A stretch of 21,189 nucleotides of DNA from Desulfuromonadaceae bacterium GWC2_58_13 (GTDB lineage Bacteria; Desulfobacterota; Desulfuromonadia; Desulfuromonadales; Trichloromonadaceae). Positions 6,762 through 14,825 of this stretch are shown one piece after another. The notes beneath the pieces were generated by a model. It did not search any database and was not told the origin of the DNA. It worked only from the letters and a program-made list of their open reading frames with translations. The stretch spans positions 357 through 21,545 of the forward strand of contig MHXM01000120.1 of assembly GCA_001825565.1 (NCBI GenBank). The letters are read 5' to 3'. How positions within the stretch are numbered: position 1 is the first letter of the stretch; every line of letters starts with the position of its first letter. Both the position numbers and the translations under genes were made by a program.

Positions 6762-7343
6762 ATGCGTACTCTCGTTCTTGCTTCGACCAGCCCGTATCGT
6801 CTGCAACTTTTGCGTCAGCTCGGGCTTCCGTTCCAGGTTGCGGCCCCCCTGTTCAAGGAATCCATCGATCAGGAAATCGCTCCCGAGCTGCAGGTGAAGT
6901 ACCTGGCGTCGCACAAGGCCAAAAGCCTGAGCGAGCGCTATCCCGACGCCCTGATTATCGGCGCCGATCAGGTGTTCGTCGACGGACGGGGCAAGGTGCT
7001 CGGCAAACCCGGATCGGTGGAGGGCGCCCTGGCCCAGTTGCGCGAGATGTCCGGCCGCTGTCATACCTTTTACACCGGGGTGACTCTTTTCGACAGCCGC
7101 TCCGGCGAAGCGCTGACCGACGTGGTCACCTTCACGGTGTTCCTGAAAAAGCTCAGCCGGGAGCAGATAGCGCGTTACATCGAACGGGAAAATCCCATCG
7201 ACTGCGCCGGTTCGTTCAAGATCGAAGGGCTTGGAATCGCCCTGATGGAGCGTATGGAAGGGTGCGACTACACCGCGCTGATCGGGCTGCCTTTAATCAA
7301 GCTGACCGAGATGCTCGGCCGCTTCGGAGTCGAGGTGTTGTAG
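6762..7343 (+). CDS. Maf-family nucleotide pyrophosphatase, YceF-like
   Basis: A 193-residue cytoplasmic Maf/HAM1-fold protein. The N-terminal phosphate-binding motif is ASTSPYR (7-13), followed by the conserved LASHKAKSL helix and the IIGADQV segment with the catalytic Asp (about residue 70). Later come the HTFYTGV strand, DCAGSFKIEGLG, and the closing YTALIGLPL motif. Family knowledge: Maf proteins hydrolyse non-canonical or modified nucleoside triphosphates to monophosphates. The ASTSPYR and LIGLPL variants, with a Gln-less DQV, resemble the YceF subgroup (reported to favour 7-methyl-GTP) more than the dTTP/UTP subgroup. The Shine-Dalgarno sequence is weak (GGGGA). It stands alone, flanked by copies of an intergenic repeat, just upstream of dnaE. 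Confidence 0.92.
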   Translation: MRTLVLASTSPYRLQLLRQLGLPFQVAAPLFKESIDQEIAPELQVKYLASHKAKSLSERYPDALIIGADQVFVDGRGKVLGKPGSVEGALAQLREMSGRCHTFYTGVTLFDSRSGEALTDVVTFTVFLKKLSREQIARYIERENPIDCAGSFKIEGLGIALMERMEGCDYTALIGLPLIKLTEMLGRFGVEVL

Positions 7344-7377
7344 TGGCCGCGCCGGTTGTTTCTTCTGGACAGACCTC

Positions 7378-7407
7378 TTGACCTTTTGACCAGGGCGGTG
7401 GTACTAT
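7378..7407 (+). promoter_or_regulatory. Possible dnaE promoter
   Basis: TTGACC (7378-7383, five of six) and TACTAT (7402-7407, four of six) are separated by 18 bases in the 211-base gap between maf and dnaE. A second overlapping TTGACC (7386-7391) has no matching -10 box. Plausible but untested. Confidence 0.35.
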
Positions 7408-7479
7408 CCACGAACTTTTCCGCAAACCGGTCATCGCAGCGCAACAGCGTTCGCCGATATCGGTTTTTCTGTTTAACGA

Positions 7480-7520
7480 GGTTTTAATCGGATTTTATCC
7501 GTGCAATCCGTGTCCCAAGG
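7480..7520 (+). repeat. Degenerate intergenic repeat, copy 2 (right of maf)
   Basis: It reads GGTTTTAATCGGATTTTATCC and then GTGCAATCCGTGTCCCAAGG, with an internal near-duplication ATCCGTGCAATCCGTG. It is homologous to copy 1 at 6589-6628. It overlaps the apparent upstream extension of the dnaE reading frame, whose GTG at 7501 lies inside the repeat, so that extension is unlikely to be coding. Confidence 0.7.
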
Positions 7521-7554
7521 TTTTAGCTTTTCTGCTTGCCCACTCTGGATTTTC

Positions 7555-10500
7555 ATGGAACACGCTAACTTCGTCCATCTGCATCTGCATAGCCAATACA
7601 GTCTGCTTGACGGCGCCATCAAGATTCCCGATCTGATTTACCGGGTCAAGGAATACAAGATGCCGGCGGTGGCGGTGACCGACCACGGCAACATGTTCGG
7701 CGCCATCGAGTTCTATACCAAGGCGATGTCTGCCGGCATCAAGCCGATCATCGGCTGCGAAATTTATGTGGCGCCCGGTTCCCGTTTCGACAAGACCAAC
7801 GCCCGGGGCTCTTCGGAAGCGTCCTACCACTTCGTTCTGCTCTGTAAGAATCTGATCGGCTATCGCAATCTCTGTCACCTGGTTTCGGCCGGCTATCGCG
7901 AAGGGTTCTATTATCGTCCCCGCGTCGACTGGGAACTGCTGCGCCAGCACAATCAGGGACTGATCGCCATGACCGCCTGCCTGGGGGGCGAAATCCCGGT
8001 GATGCTCGGTTCCGGCCGGATGGAAGAGGCGATCAAGCGGACCCGGGAGATGTCGGAAATATTCGACAACAACCGCCTGTACCTCGAACTGCAGGAAAAC
8101 TTCATCCCCGAACAGGATCCCGTCAACCGTGGCCTGATCGAAATCGCCAACGAGCTGCATCTGCCGCTGGTGGCGACCAACGACTGTCATTATCTGACCC
8201 GCGAGTCGGCCTACGCCCACGAGGTGCTGCTGTGCATCCAGACCGGCAAGACCATGGACGACGAGAAGCGGATGCGGTTTTCCAACGACGAGTTCTATGT
8301 CAAGACCCCGACTGAAATGGCCGAGCTGTTCAAGTCAACCCCGGAGGCCCTGACCAACACGGTTGAAATCGCCCAGCGCTGCAACCTCGAACTCGACTTC
8401 AAAACCTACCATTTCCCGCAATACGAAAAACCGGCCGACAAAACCCTGGACGAAGTGCTGGCCGAGATGTCCCGCACCGGACTCGACGAGCGTCTGGCGG
8501 AGATCCGCAAGGTCCGCGAAGTCTCCGCCGAAGAAGAACAGCGCTACCGCGAACGTCTGCAGATCGAGCTCGACTGTATCAAGCAGATGGGCTTTCCCGG
8601 CTATTTCCTGATTGTCGCCGACTTCATCAACTGGGGCAAGGATCACGACATTCCGGTCGGCCCGGGCCGTGGCAGCGCCGCCGGCAGCCTGGTGGCCTTC
8701 TCCGTCCGCATCACCGACATCGACCCGATGCCGTACAACCTCCTGTTCGAGCGCTTTCTCAACCCCGAGCGGATCTCGATGCCGGATATCGACGTCGACT
8801 TCTGCATCTACGGGCGTGAGCGGGTGATCGACTACGTGCGCAAGCATTACGGCGAGGCGAACGTCGCCCAGATCATCACTTTCGGCACCATGCAGGCCAA
8901 GGGGGTTATCCGCGATGTCGGCCGGGCGCTGAACATGTCCTTTGCCGAGACCGATAAGATCGCCAAGCTGATTCCGGGCATCCTCAACATCACCCTCAAG
9001 GATTCGCTGGCCCAGGAGCCCAAACTCAAGGAGCTGATCGAGAAGGACGTCAAGATCAAGGAGCTGTTCAATGTCGCCCTGGCCCTCGAAGGGCTCACCC
9101 GGCACGCCTCGACCCATGCCGCCGGCGTGGTGGTGACGCCGCAGCCGCTCCCCGAGTACCTTCCGCTGTACACCGATCCCAAGTCGGGCGGCCAGGTGAC
9201 CCAGTTCGCCATGAAGTACGTCGAGGAGATCGGCCTGGTCAAGTTCGACTTTCTTGGCCTGAAGACCCTCACCGTTATCGACAAGGCGGTACGGCTGATC
9301 CGGGCCGGTAAAACTTCCGATTTCGATCTGAAGCTGATTCGCGACGATGATCAGAAATCCTACGAGTTGCTGTCCAAGGGGGAGACCACCGGCGTCTTCC
9401 AGCTCGAATCGTCGGGGATGAAGGAATACCTGATCAAGCTCAAGCCGTCCTGCTTCGAAGACTTGATCGCCATGGTCGCCTTGTACCGGCCCGGCCCGCT
9501 CGGTTCGGGGATGGTCGATTCGTTCATCAAGCGAAAGCACGGCCAGGAAACCTTCAACTATCCGTTTCCGCAACTGGAGCCGATCCTCAAGGATACCTAC
9601 GGGGTTATCGTCTATCAGGAACAGGTCATGCTGATCGCCCAGGTGCTGGCCAATTACAGTCTTGGCGCCGCCGACCTGTTGCGCCGGGCGATGGGCAAAA
9701 AAAAGCCCGAGGAAATGGCCAAGCAGAAGGAAATCTTCCTGGCCGGGGCCAAGGATAACAAACTCGACCTGAAAAAGGCCGAAGCCGTTTTCGACCTGAT
9801 GGAAAAGTTTGCCGCCTACGGTTTCAACAAGTCCCACTCGGCCGCCTACGCCCTGGTTGCTTACCATACCGCCTACCTCAAGGCCCACTATCCGGTGGAA
9901 TTCATGGCCGCGCTTTTGACCGAGGACATGGATAATACCGACAAAGTCATCAAAAATATTTCCGAGGTGCGGGCCATGGGGATCGAGGTACTCCCTCCGG
10001 ATATCAACGCTTCGGATCGCTCATTCACCGTCCACGGCAACTCGATCCGTTTCGGGCTCGGGGCGGTCAAAGGGGTCGGCGCGGCGGCGCTGGAATCGAT
10101 CATCGAGCGGCGCAACGAAGGGTTGTATGCCTCGTTGCAGGATTTTTGCGAAAAAGTCGACCTGCGCAAGGTGAACAAGAAAGTGGTCGAAGCCCTGGTC
10201 AAATGCGGCGCTTTCGATTCCCTCAAGGGGAGGCGGGCCCAGTACATGGCGGTTCTTGAAGAATCCATGGAGATCGGGCAGAAGGTTCAGCGGGAAAAAG
10301 ACCAGGGGCAGGAGTCGCTGTTCGGCAGCGAGGAGATCGTTTCGCACAAGGGGAACGGCTACGGCAAGCTTCCCGCTCTGGATGAGTGGCCGGAGAAAAT
10401 CCTCCTGGGATTCGAAAAGGAAGCTCTCGGCTTCTACATCACCGGCCATCCGCTGGCCCGGCACAGCGCCGTTATCAAGCGCTTTGCCACCTGCGACACC

Positions 10501-11025
10501 GCCGGGTTGATCGATCGCTCCGATAAGGAAGAGGTCAAGGTTTGCGGCATCGTTTCCGGCCTCAAGGAGCTGACCACCAAGAAGGGTGACCGGATGGCCT
10601 TCGTGACCCTGGAAGACCTTTCGGGATTTGTCGAAATGGTGGTGTTCCCCGAGGTTTATCAGGCCTCGATGGAACTGCTCAAGGGCGAGGAACCGCTGCT
10701 GGTGAGCGGCACGTTGGATATTGGCGAAGAATCGTGCAAGCTGCTGGCGACCGAGGTTGTGTTGCTGCGCGAGGTCAAGGAACGGCTGACCAAGCGAGTG
10801 CATGTCCGTTTGACCACTCCAGGGCTCTCCGAGGTCCAGCTTCAGTCCCTCAAGGATATCCTCGGCCGCTATCGGGGAGACTGCGACGTGCTGCTGCATC
10901 TGGTGATCCCCAACCGCAGCGAGACCATTATCAGCCTTCCCGAGAAGTTGAAGGTTTCGGCGTCGGATGAAATAATGGATGCCGCCGAGAAATTATTTGG
11001 ATATAATGTCGTGACTTTTGAATGA
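7555..11025 (+). CDS. dnaE: DNA polymerase III subunit alpha
   Basis: A 1156-residue replicative polymerase of the DnaE1 type. The PHP domain begins at once (FVHLHLHSQYSLLDG, then VAVTDHGNMFGAIEFY). The pol III palm carries GPGRGSAAGSLVAFSV and the catalytic acidic motif PDIDVDF (410-416, Asp411/413/415), with the third catalytic Asp expected in KFDFLGLKTLTVID. The finger and beta-clamp region holds FNKSHSAAYALVAYHTAYLK, followed by tandem HhH segments (LGAVKGVGAAALESI) and a C-terminal OB fold (VKVCGIVSGLKELTTKKGD). Length and order match Gram-negative DnaE. I chose ATG 7555 over the GTG at 7501 because the extra 18 codons run through an intergenic repeat and the PHP motif follows 7555 immediately. 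It catalyses leading and lagging strand DNA synthesis. accA follows after 75 bases. Confidence 0.98.
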   Translation: MEHANFVHLHLHSQYSLLDGAIKIPDLIYRVKEYKMPAVAVTDHGNMFGAIEFYTKAMSAGIKPIIGCEIYVAPGSRFDKTNARGSSEASYHFVLLCKNLIGYRNLCHLVSAGYREGFYYRPRVDWELLRQHNQGLIAMTACLGGEIPVMLGSGRMEEAIKRTREMSEIFDNNRLYLELQENFIPEQDPVNRGLIEIANELHLPLVATNDCHYLTRESAYAHEVLLCIQTGKTMDDEKRMRFSNDEFYVKTPTEMAELFKSTPEALTNTVEIAQRCNLELDFKTYHFPQYEKPADKTLDEVLAEMSRTGLDERLAEIRKVREVSAEEEQRYRERLQIELDCIKQMGFPGYFLIVADFINWGKDHDIPVGPGRGSAAGSLVAFSVRITDIDPMPYNLLFERFLNPERISMPDIDVDFCIYGRERVIDYVRKHYGEANVAQIITFGTMQAKGVIRDVGRALNMSFAETDKIAKLIPGILNITLKDSLAQEPKLKELIEKDVKIKELFNVALALEGLTRHASTHAAGVVVTPQPLPEYLPLYTDPKSGGQVTQFAMKYVEEIGLVKFDFLGLKTLTVIDKAVRLIRAGKTSDFDLKLIRDDDQKSYELLSKGETTGVFQLESSGMKEYLIKLKPSCFEDLIAMVALYRPGPLGSGMVDSFIKRKHGQETFNYPFPQLEPILKDTYGVIVYQEQVMLIAQVLANYSLGAADLLRRAMGKKKPEEMAKQKEIFLAGAKDNKLDLKKAEAVFDLMEKFAAYGFNKSHSAAYALVAYHTAYLKAHYPVEFMAALLTEDMDNTDKVIKNISEVRAMGIEVLPPDINASDRSFTVHGNSIRFGLGAVKGVGAAALESIIERRNEGLYASLQDFCEKVDLRKVNKKVVEALVKCGAFDSLKGRRAQYMAVLEESMEIGQKVQREKDQGQESLFGSEEIVSHKGNGYGKLPALDEWPEKILLGFEKEALGFYITGHPLARHSAVIKRFATCDTAGLIDRSDKEEVKVCGIVSGLKELTTKKGDRMAFVTLEDLSGFVEMVVFPEVYQASMELLKGEEPLLVSGTLDIGEESCKLLATEVVLLREVKERLTKRVHVRLTTPGLSEVQLQSLKDILGRYRGDCDVLLHLVIPNRSETIISLPEKLKVSASDEIMDAAEKLFGYNVVTFE

Positions 11026-11061
11026 CGGGAAGGGGTACCCGTCGCCAAGTTCTTTTTTTTT
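11024..11061 (+). terminator. Hairpin plus T-tract between dnaE and accA (terminator/attenuator)
   Basis: GACGGG (11024-11029) pairs with CCCGTC (11038-11043); after six bases comes a T-rich run (11050-11061, ten of twelve or more T). This resembles a weak intrinsic terminator directly after the dnaE stop. A competing stem GTCGCC (11041-11046) with GGCGAC (11073-11078) shares GTC with the first stem, so the two cannot form together. Confidence 0.45.
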
Positions 11062-11100
11062 GACCTAGCCTCGGCGACAGTCCCAAGCAGGAGATAAAAA

Positions 11101-12054
11101 ATGCAATTTTACCTGGATTTTGAAAAACCCCTGGTGGAACTCGAACAGAAAATCCGCGATCTTCGCGAGTTTTCCACGGAAAAAGTCGATTTCGCCGGCG
11201 ATATCATGAAGCTTGAAAAAAAGGCCGCCAAACTGCGCGAGGAAATCTTCTCCAAACTGTCCCGCTGGCAGCGCACCCAGCTGGCCCGGCACATGAACCG
11301 GCCTTTTACGCTCGACTACATCGAATACATCTTTACCGACTGGTTCGAGGTGCACGGCGACCGCAACTTCCGTGACGACCCGGCGCTGGTCTGCGGGTTT
11401 GCCCGCCTCGATGGCGAGCCCTGCGCGGTTATCGGTCACCAGAAGGGGCGGGATACCAAGGAGAAGGTCTACCGCAACTTCGGCATGCCCAATCCCGAAG
11501 GGTACCGCAAGGCCTTGCGGGTGATGCAGATGGCCGAACAGTTCGGTCTGCCGATTTTCACCTTCGTCGACACCCCTGGAGCTTTTCCCGGTATCGGCGC
11601 CGAAGAACGCGGCCAGGCCGAGGCCATCGCCCGCAACCTGCGCGAAATGGCGGCTCTCACCGTGCCGGTGATTGTCACCGTGACCGGTGAAGGCGGCTCG
11701 GGTGGCGCCCTGGCCATTGCCGTCGGCAACCGGGTGATGATGATGGAATATTCGGTTTACGCGGTCATCTCTCCCGAGGGCTGTGCCGCCATTCTCTGGA
11801 GCGATGGCACCATGGGGCCCCAGGCCGCCGAAGCTCTTAAGCTGACCGCCACCGATATCAAGGAACTTGGTTGTGTCATCGACGACGTCATCCCCGAACC
11901 CCTGGGTGGCGCCCATAACAACCCCCGGGAGGCGGCGGCCAACGTTAAGGAATACCTCAAGAAGCACCTTAACGAGTTGAAGAGCCTGAGCGCCGATGAA
12001 ATCGTCGAACAGCGCTACCAGAAATTCCGGGCGATGACCCGGGTCAAGGCATGA
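11101..12054 (+). CDS. accA: Acetyl-CoA carboxylase carboxyltransferase subunit alpha
   Basis: A 317-residue subunit of the acetyl-CoA carboxylase carboxyltransferase, which with AccD moves the carboxyl group from carboxybiotin to acetyl-CoA to make malonyl-CoA, the first committed step of fatty acid synthesis. The N-terminal helical segment (LDFEKPLVELEQKIRDL) is followed by the crotonase-fold core with HQKGRDTKEKVYRNFGMPNP, the FVDTPGAFPGIGAEERGQAEAI loop, the oxyanion-hole glycines in GEGGSGGALAI, and SVYAVISPEGCAAILW. Length is the family norm. AGGAG (11090-11094) lies 6 bases before the ATG. accD is not in the window. It sits after dnaE and may share its transcript depending on read-through of the hairpin between them. 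Confidence 0.98.
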   Translation: MQFYLDFEKPLVELEQKIRDLREFSTEKVDFAGDIMKLEKKAAKLREEIFSKLSRWQRTQLARHMNRPFTLDYIEYIFTDWFEVHGDRNFRDDPALVCGFARLDGEPCAVIGHQKGRDTKEKVYRNFGMPNPEGYRKALRVMQMAEQFGLPIFTFVDTPGAFPGIGAEERGQAEAIARNLREMAALTVPVIVTVTGEGGSGGALAIAVGNRVMMMEYSVYAVISPEGCAAILWSDGTMGPQAAEALKLTATDIKELGCVIDDVIPEPLGGAHNNPREAAANVKEYLKKHLNELKSLSADEIVEQRYQKFRAMTRVKA

Positions 12055-12101
12055 CGAATCACGGCGCCGGGTTGTTTCTCGTCATTTGAACGGAGCTGCC
12101 G

Positions 12102-13028
12102 ATGATTGGTCAGCAACCGCAGGTGGTGGGGGTTGGCCAATGTTCCCTCGACCTGCTCGGACGGGTGGCGCAGTATCCGCCGGTCGATCAGAAGGCCGAA
12201 CTTAAAGAAGTTCTTATCCAGGGCGGAGGGCCGGTGGCCACCGCCCTGGTTGTCTTATCCCGACTGGGCGTGTCGACCGCGTTTTTCGGTCGGGTCGGCG
12301 ACGACGAACACGGCCGTAGAATTCGTCTTGGATTGAGCGACGAGGGGATCGATTGCCGCGGTTTGCGGATCGATCCCGGCGCCACCAGTCAGTTCGCTTT
12401 TATCGCGGTGGAAAACGGCAGCGGTCATCGGAATGTTTTCTGGACCCGGGGGAGCGCCCGGCCGCTGACCGCCGACGAAATCGATCCCGTGGCGATTTCG
12501 TCCTGCCGGGTTCTGCACCTCGACGGCCTGCAATTCGAGGCGGCTCTGACCGCGGCGCAAATGGCCCGGCGACATCAGGTGGTCACCGTGCTCGATGGCG
12601 GCACGTTGCGTCCCGAAACCGAACGGTTGCTGCCTTGGATCGATCATCCCGTGATCAGTGAGCGCTTCGCCCGGCAGATGTGCCCGTCCGATCCCTCAAA
12701 GGCGCTGGACCGCTTGCTCGATCATGGGGCGACGGCGGCGACGATGACCTGCGGCGTTCGGGGCAGCCACACCCTGACCCGAGCTGGCGAGCGTTTTCAT
12801 GTGCCGGCCTTTGCCGTGTCGGCAATCGATACCACCGGCTGCGGCGACGTGTTTCACGGCGGATATATCTATGGATTACTACAGGGCTGGCCGTTGCCGA
12901 GGGTGGTGACCTTTGCCGCTGCCTGCGCCGCGCTTAAAACCCGTGCGCTCGGGGGGCGTACCGCCATTCCGACCTTGCCCGAGGTCGAGTCCCTGCTGCT
13001 GACGCCGGGGGCAAGGGAGGGATATTGA
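12102..13028 (+). CDS. PfkB-family carbohydrate kinase
   Basis: A 308-residue ribokinase/PfkB-type sugar or nucleoside kinase. The N-terminal substrate-binding part has GQCSLDLLGRV and the first signature around GGGPVATALVVLSRLG (41-56). GRVGDDEHGRRIRLGL follows, and the ATP/anion-hole signature reads DTTGCGDVFHGGYIYGL (243-259), where Asp249 is the catalytic base. Cys replaces the usual Ala in the DTxGAGD motif, seen in some members. The exact substrate cannot be decided: ribose, fructose-type sugars, or nucleosides are all possible, and the family also contains ADP-heptose precursor kinases. It lies 47 bases after accA and one base before the next lipoprotein gene, in a tight same-strand run. 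Confidence 0.9.
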   Translation: MIGQQPQVVGVGQCSLDLLGRVAQYPPVDQKAELKEVLIQGGGPVATALVVLSRLGVSTAFFGRVGDDEHGRRIRLGLSDEGIDCRGLRIDPGATSQFAFIAVENGSGHRNVFWTRGSARPLTADEIDPVAISSCRVLHLDGLQFEAALTAAQMARRHQVVTVLDGGTLRPETERLLPWIDHPVISERFARQMCPSDPSKALDRLLDHGATAATMTCGVRGSHTLTRAGERFHVPAFAVSAIDTTGCGDVFHGGYIYGLLQGWPLPRVVTFAAACAALKTRALGGRTAIPTLPEVESLLLTPGAREGY

Positions 13029-13029
13029 C

Positions 13030-13908
13030 ATGTTGCGTATCTTTTGCGCCCTGTGGGTTTTTGTGGTTCTGGCCGGCTGCGCGGCCGTGCCATATCCGTA
13101 CGGCCGGGACATCGAGGGCCCGAAGGCCCTGGCGTTGAGGGATCGTGAGTCGCAGATCGAGCGAGGGCGGCCCATCGCCTTTGTCGACGGGCTGGGGCAT
13201 TACTTTTTTTCGCTACCCACCAAGTTGATTCTCTGGAACTGGTCGGTGGAGAATCACCGGATCACACCGGAAACCGAGCAGGCGCTCTGCGATTACCTCG
13301 CCGCCAACGACCTGCGGCAGGTCAAGGTGCGCCTCAACGAATACGCGCCCGGCGGCGAGTGGTCGCGCCTGGTCCGCAACCGTGAAATCGGAGGGGGCTG
13401 GCGCTATACCCTGGGGGTTTTGAGTACCGTTTTCTATACTATTTTTCCGGGGCGGGTATTTGGCGGGGACCACTACAACCCCTATACCAATACCATCAGT
13501 ATTTATTCCGACCATCCTTCCATCGCCCTGCACGAAGGGGCCCATGCCAAGGATTTTGCCCAGCGGGAACTCAAGGGACTGTATGCCGCATCCCGGATGA
13601 TCCCCTTGTTCCCCTTGTATCAGGAGGCCTGGGCCACCGGCGACGCGATCGGTTTTCACCGGGACCAGCAGGCGGCCGAGGCCGAAAAAAACGATTATCG
13701 TGTTCTCTATCCGGCTTACGGTACCTATATCGCCGGCGAGAGTCTGGGGATCGCATCCTGGTTCGGGCCGATCTCCTATCCCGTGGAACTGGCCGTACAG
13801 GCGGCAGTCGCCATTCCCGGCCATGTCGTCGGTCGAATCAAGGCCTCGCAGGTCGATGAGGCCCCCGAACCGACCGATTCCGCCGTCGTGGCGGAGGATA
13901 TTCTTTAA
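13030..13908 (+). CDS. Lipoprotein with HExxH motif, putative metalloprotease-like
   Basis: A 292-residue lipoprotein. The signal peptide ends in the lipobox VLAGC (Cys17). The centre contains SIALHEGAHAKDFAQRE with His168-Glu169-x-x-His172, the zinc site of gluzincin-type peptidases, and 27 residues later YQEAWATGDAIGFH offers Glu199 as a plausible third ligand. Several aromatic segments (GHYFFSLPTKLILWNW, TVFYTIFPGRVF) suggest membrane association. No named peptidase family is recognised, so enzyme activity is an inference from the motif and spacing. AGGGAGGG just upstream gives a strong ribosome binding site, and only one base separates it from the kinase stop. The next gene is an RlpA-type lipoprotein, so a role at the cell envelope is reasonable. 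Confidence 0.85.
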   Translation: MLRIFCALWVFVVLAGCAAVPYPYGRDIEGPKALALRDRESQIERGRPIAFVDGLGHYFFSLPTKLILWNWSVENHRITPETEQALCDYLAANDLRQVKVRLNEYAPGGEWSRLVRNREIGGGWRYTLGVLSTVFYTIFPGRVFGGDHYNPYTNTISIYSDHPSIALHEGAHAKDFAQRELKGLYAASRMIPLFPLYQEAWATGDAIGFHRDQQAAEAEKNDYRVLYPAYGTYIAGESLGIASWFGPISYPVELAVQAAVAIPGHVVGRIKASQVDEAPEPTDSAVVAEDIL

Positions 13909-13936
13909 TACTTTTCCCTTCAGGATGCAGGTTTTG

Positions 13937-14791
13937 ATGATTACGACAGTTCGTTATGGGTGCAAGGCCATTTTCGTGGCGACTTTGTTGGTTTCGTTCG
14001 CCGCTTGCGGTGGGGCGAACTATGATGTACGGGTTCTTGATTCGGCGGAAGTCCAGGTCGTTGCACCAGGTTCCCCCGGAACAACGGCTGAATCATCCCC
14101 GGCGGCCAGCGCCGCGGACAAAACGGCCCCGGCCAGGGAACTCAAGCTCCATCAGCGTCCCTACACCGTCTACGGCGTTCGCTACGATCCGCTTTCCGAT
14201 CATCGTGGTTATGTCGAAGAAGGGGTGGCCAGTTGGTACGGCGATGATTTCCACGGGCTCAAAACCAGCAACGGCGAAGTATACAATATGAATGCCATGA
14301 CCGCCGCCCACAAGACCTTGCCGTTGGGGATTTATGTCAAGGTACGGAACCTGCGCAACGGCAGCGAGGCCATCATTCGCGTGAATGATCGGGGGCCCTT
14401 CGTCAAGGGTCGCCTGATCGATCTTTCTTTCGCCGCGGCCAAGGCCCTGGGCGTGGCCGGCCCCGGTACCGCTCCGGGGCGGGTCGAAGCCTTGGGTAAC
14501 AGGGTGCAAGATGCCAATGGCCAGATCCGTTACGAGCCGTTGCCGAGTTATGACATCGGCAGCTACGCGGTGCAGATTGGCGCTTTTACGGTCGCCGACA
14601 ATGCCCGCCGGGTCGCGGCGGACATGAAAAGCCGCTACGGCGCGGCGGACATCCAGGAGGGGGAAATCGACGGGCAGCGCTATTACCGGGTACGGGTCGG
14701 TCATTATCCTTCGCTGGAAACGGCCGAGGCGGCCAGGATTGATTTTGAGCGGATGAATTGCCCCGGGGCGTTTGTAGTCGCCTTTGAATAG
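13937..14791 (+). CDS. rlpA: RlpA-type septal ring lipoprotein with SPOR domain
   Basis: A 284-residue outer-membrane lipoprotein. The signal peptide ends at FAAC (Cys24), a slightly atypical lipobox. After a Pro/Ala/Ser-rich linker, the double-psi beta-barrel domain spans roughly GVASWYGDDFHGLKTSNGE to IDLSFAAAKALGV and keeps the VNDRGPF motif with the catalytic Asp. The C-terminal SPOR domain (GSYAVQIGAFTVADNARRVA to GAFVVAFE) binds denuded septal peptidoglycan. RlpA enzymes are lytic transglycosylases acting on glycan strands lacking stem peptides during daughter cell separation. The frame is open further upstream, but those codons overlap the previous gene. ATG 13937 has AGG 5 bases ahead and gives a proper signal peptide; ATG 13925 is the alternative. 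tgt follows after 34 bases. Confidence 0.93.
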   Translation: MITTVRYGCKAIFVATLLVSFAACGGANYDVRVLDSAEVQVVAPGSPGTTAESSPAASAADKTAPARELKLHQRPYTVYGVRYDPLSDHRGYVEEGVASWYGDDFHGLKTSNGEVYNMNAMTAAHKTLPLGIYVKVRNLRNGSEAIIRVNDRGPFVKGRLIDLSFAAAKALGVAGPGTAPGRVEALGNRVQDANGQIRYEPLPSYDIGSYAVQIGAFTVADNARRVAADMKSRYGAADIQEGEIDGQRYYRVRVGHYPSLETAEAARIDFERMNCPGAFVVAFE

Positions 14792-14825
14792 TTATCGAAT
14801 CTCTATTTAGAAAGCTCTGTCCGAA

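Noticed and set aside
8335..9888. A 517-codon open frame on the minus strand inside dnaE
   Set aside because: It is the antisense shadow of a GC-rich conserved gene; its product has no recognisable domains and dnaE motifs are intact on the plus strand.
13700..13936. Upstream extension of the rlpA frame into the HExxH lipoprotein gene
   Set aside because: It overlaps a clear gene by over 200 bases, and a proper lipoprotein signal peptide begins at 13937.
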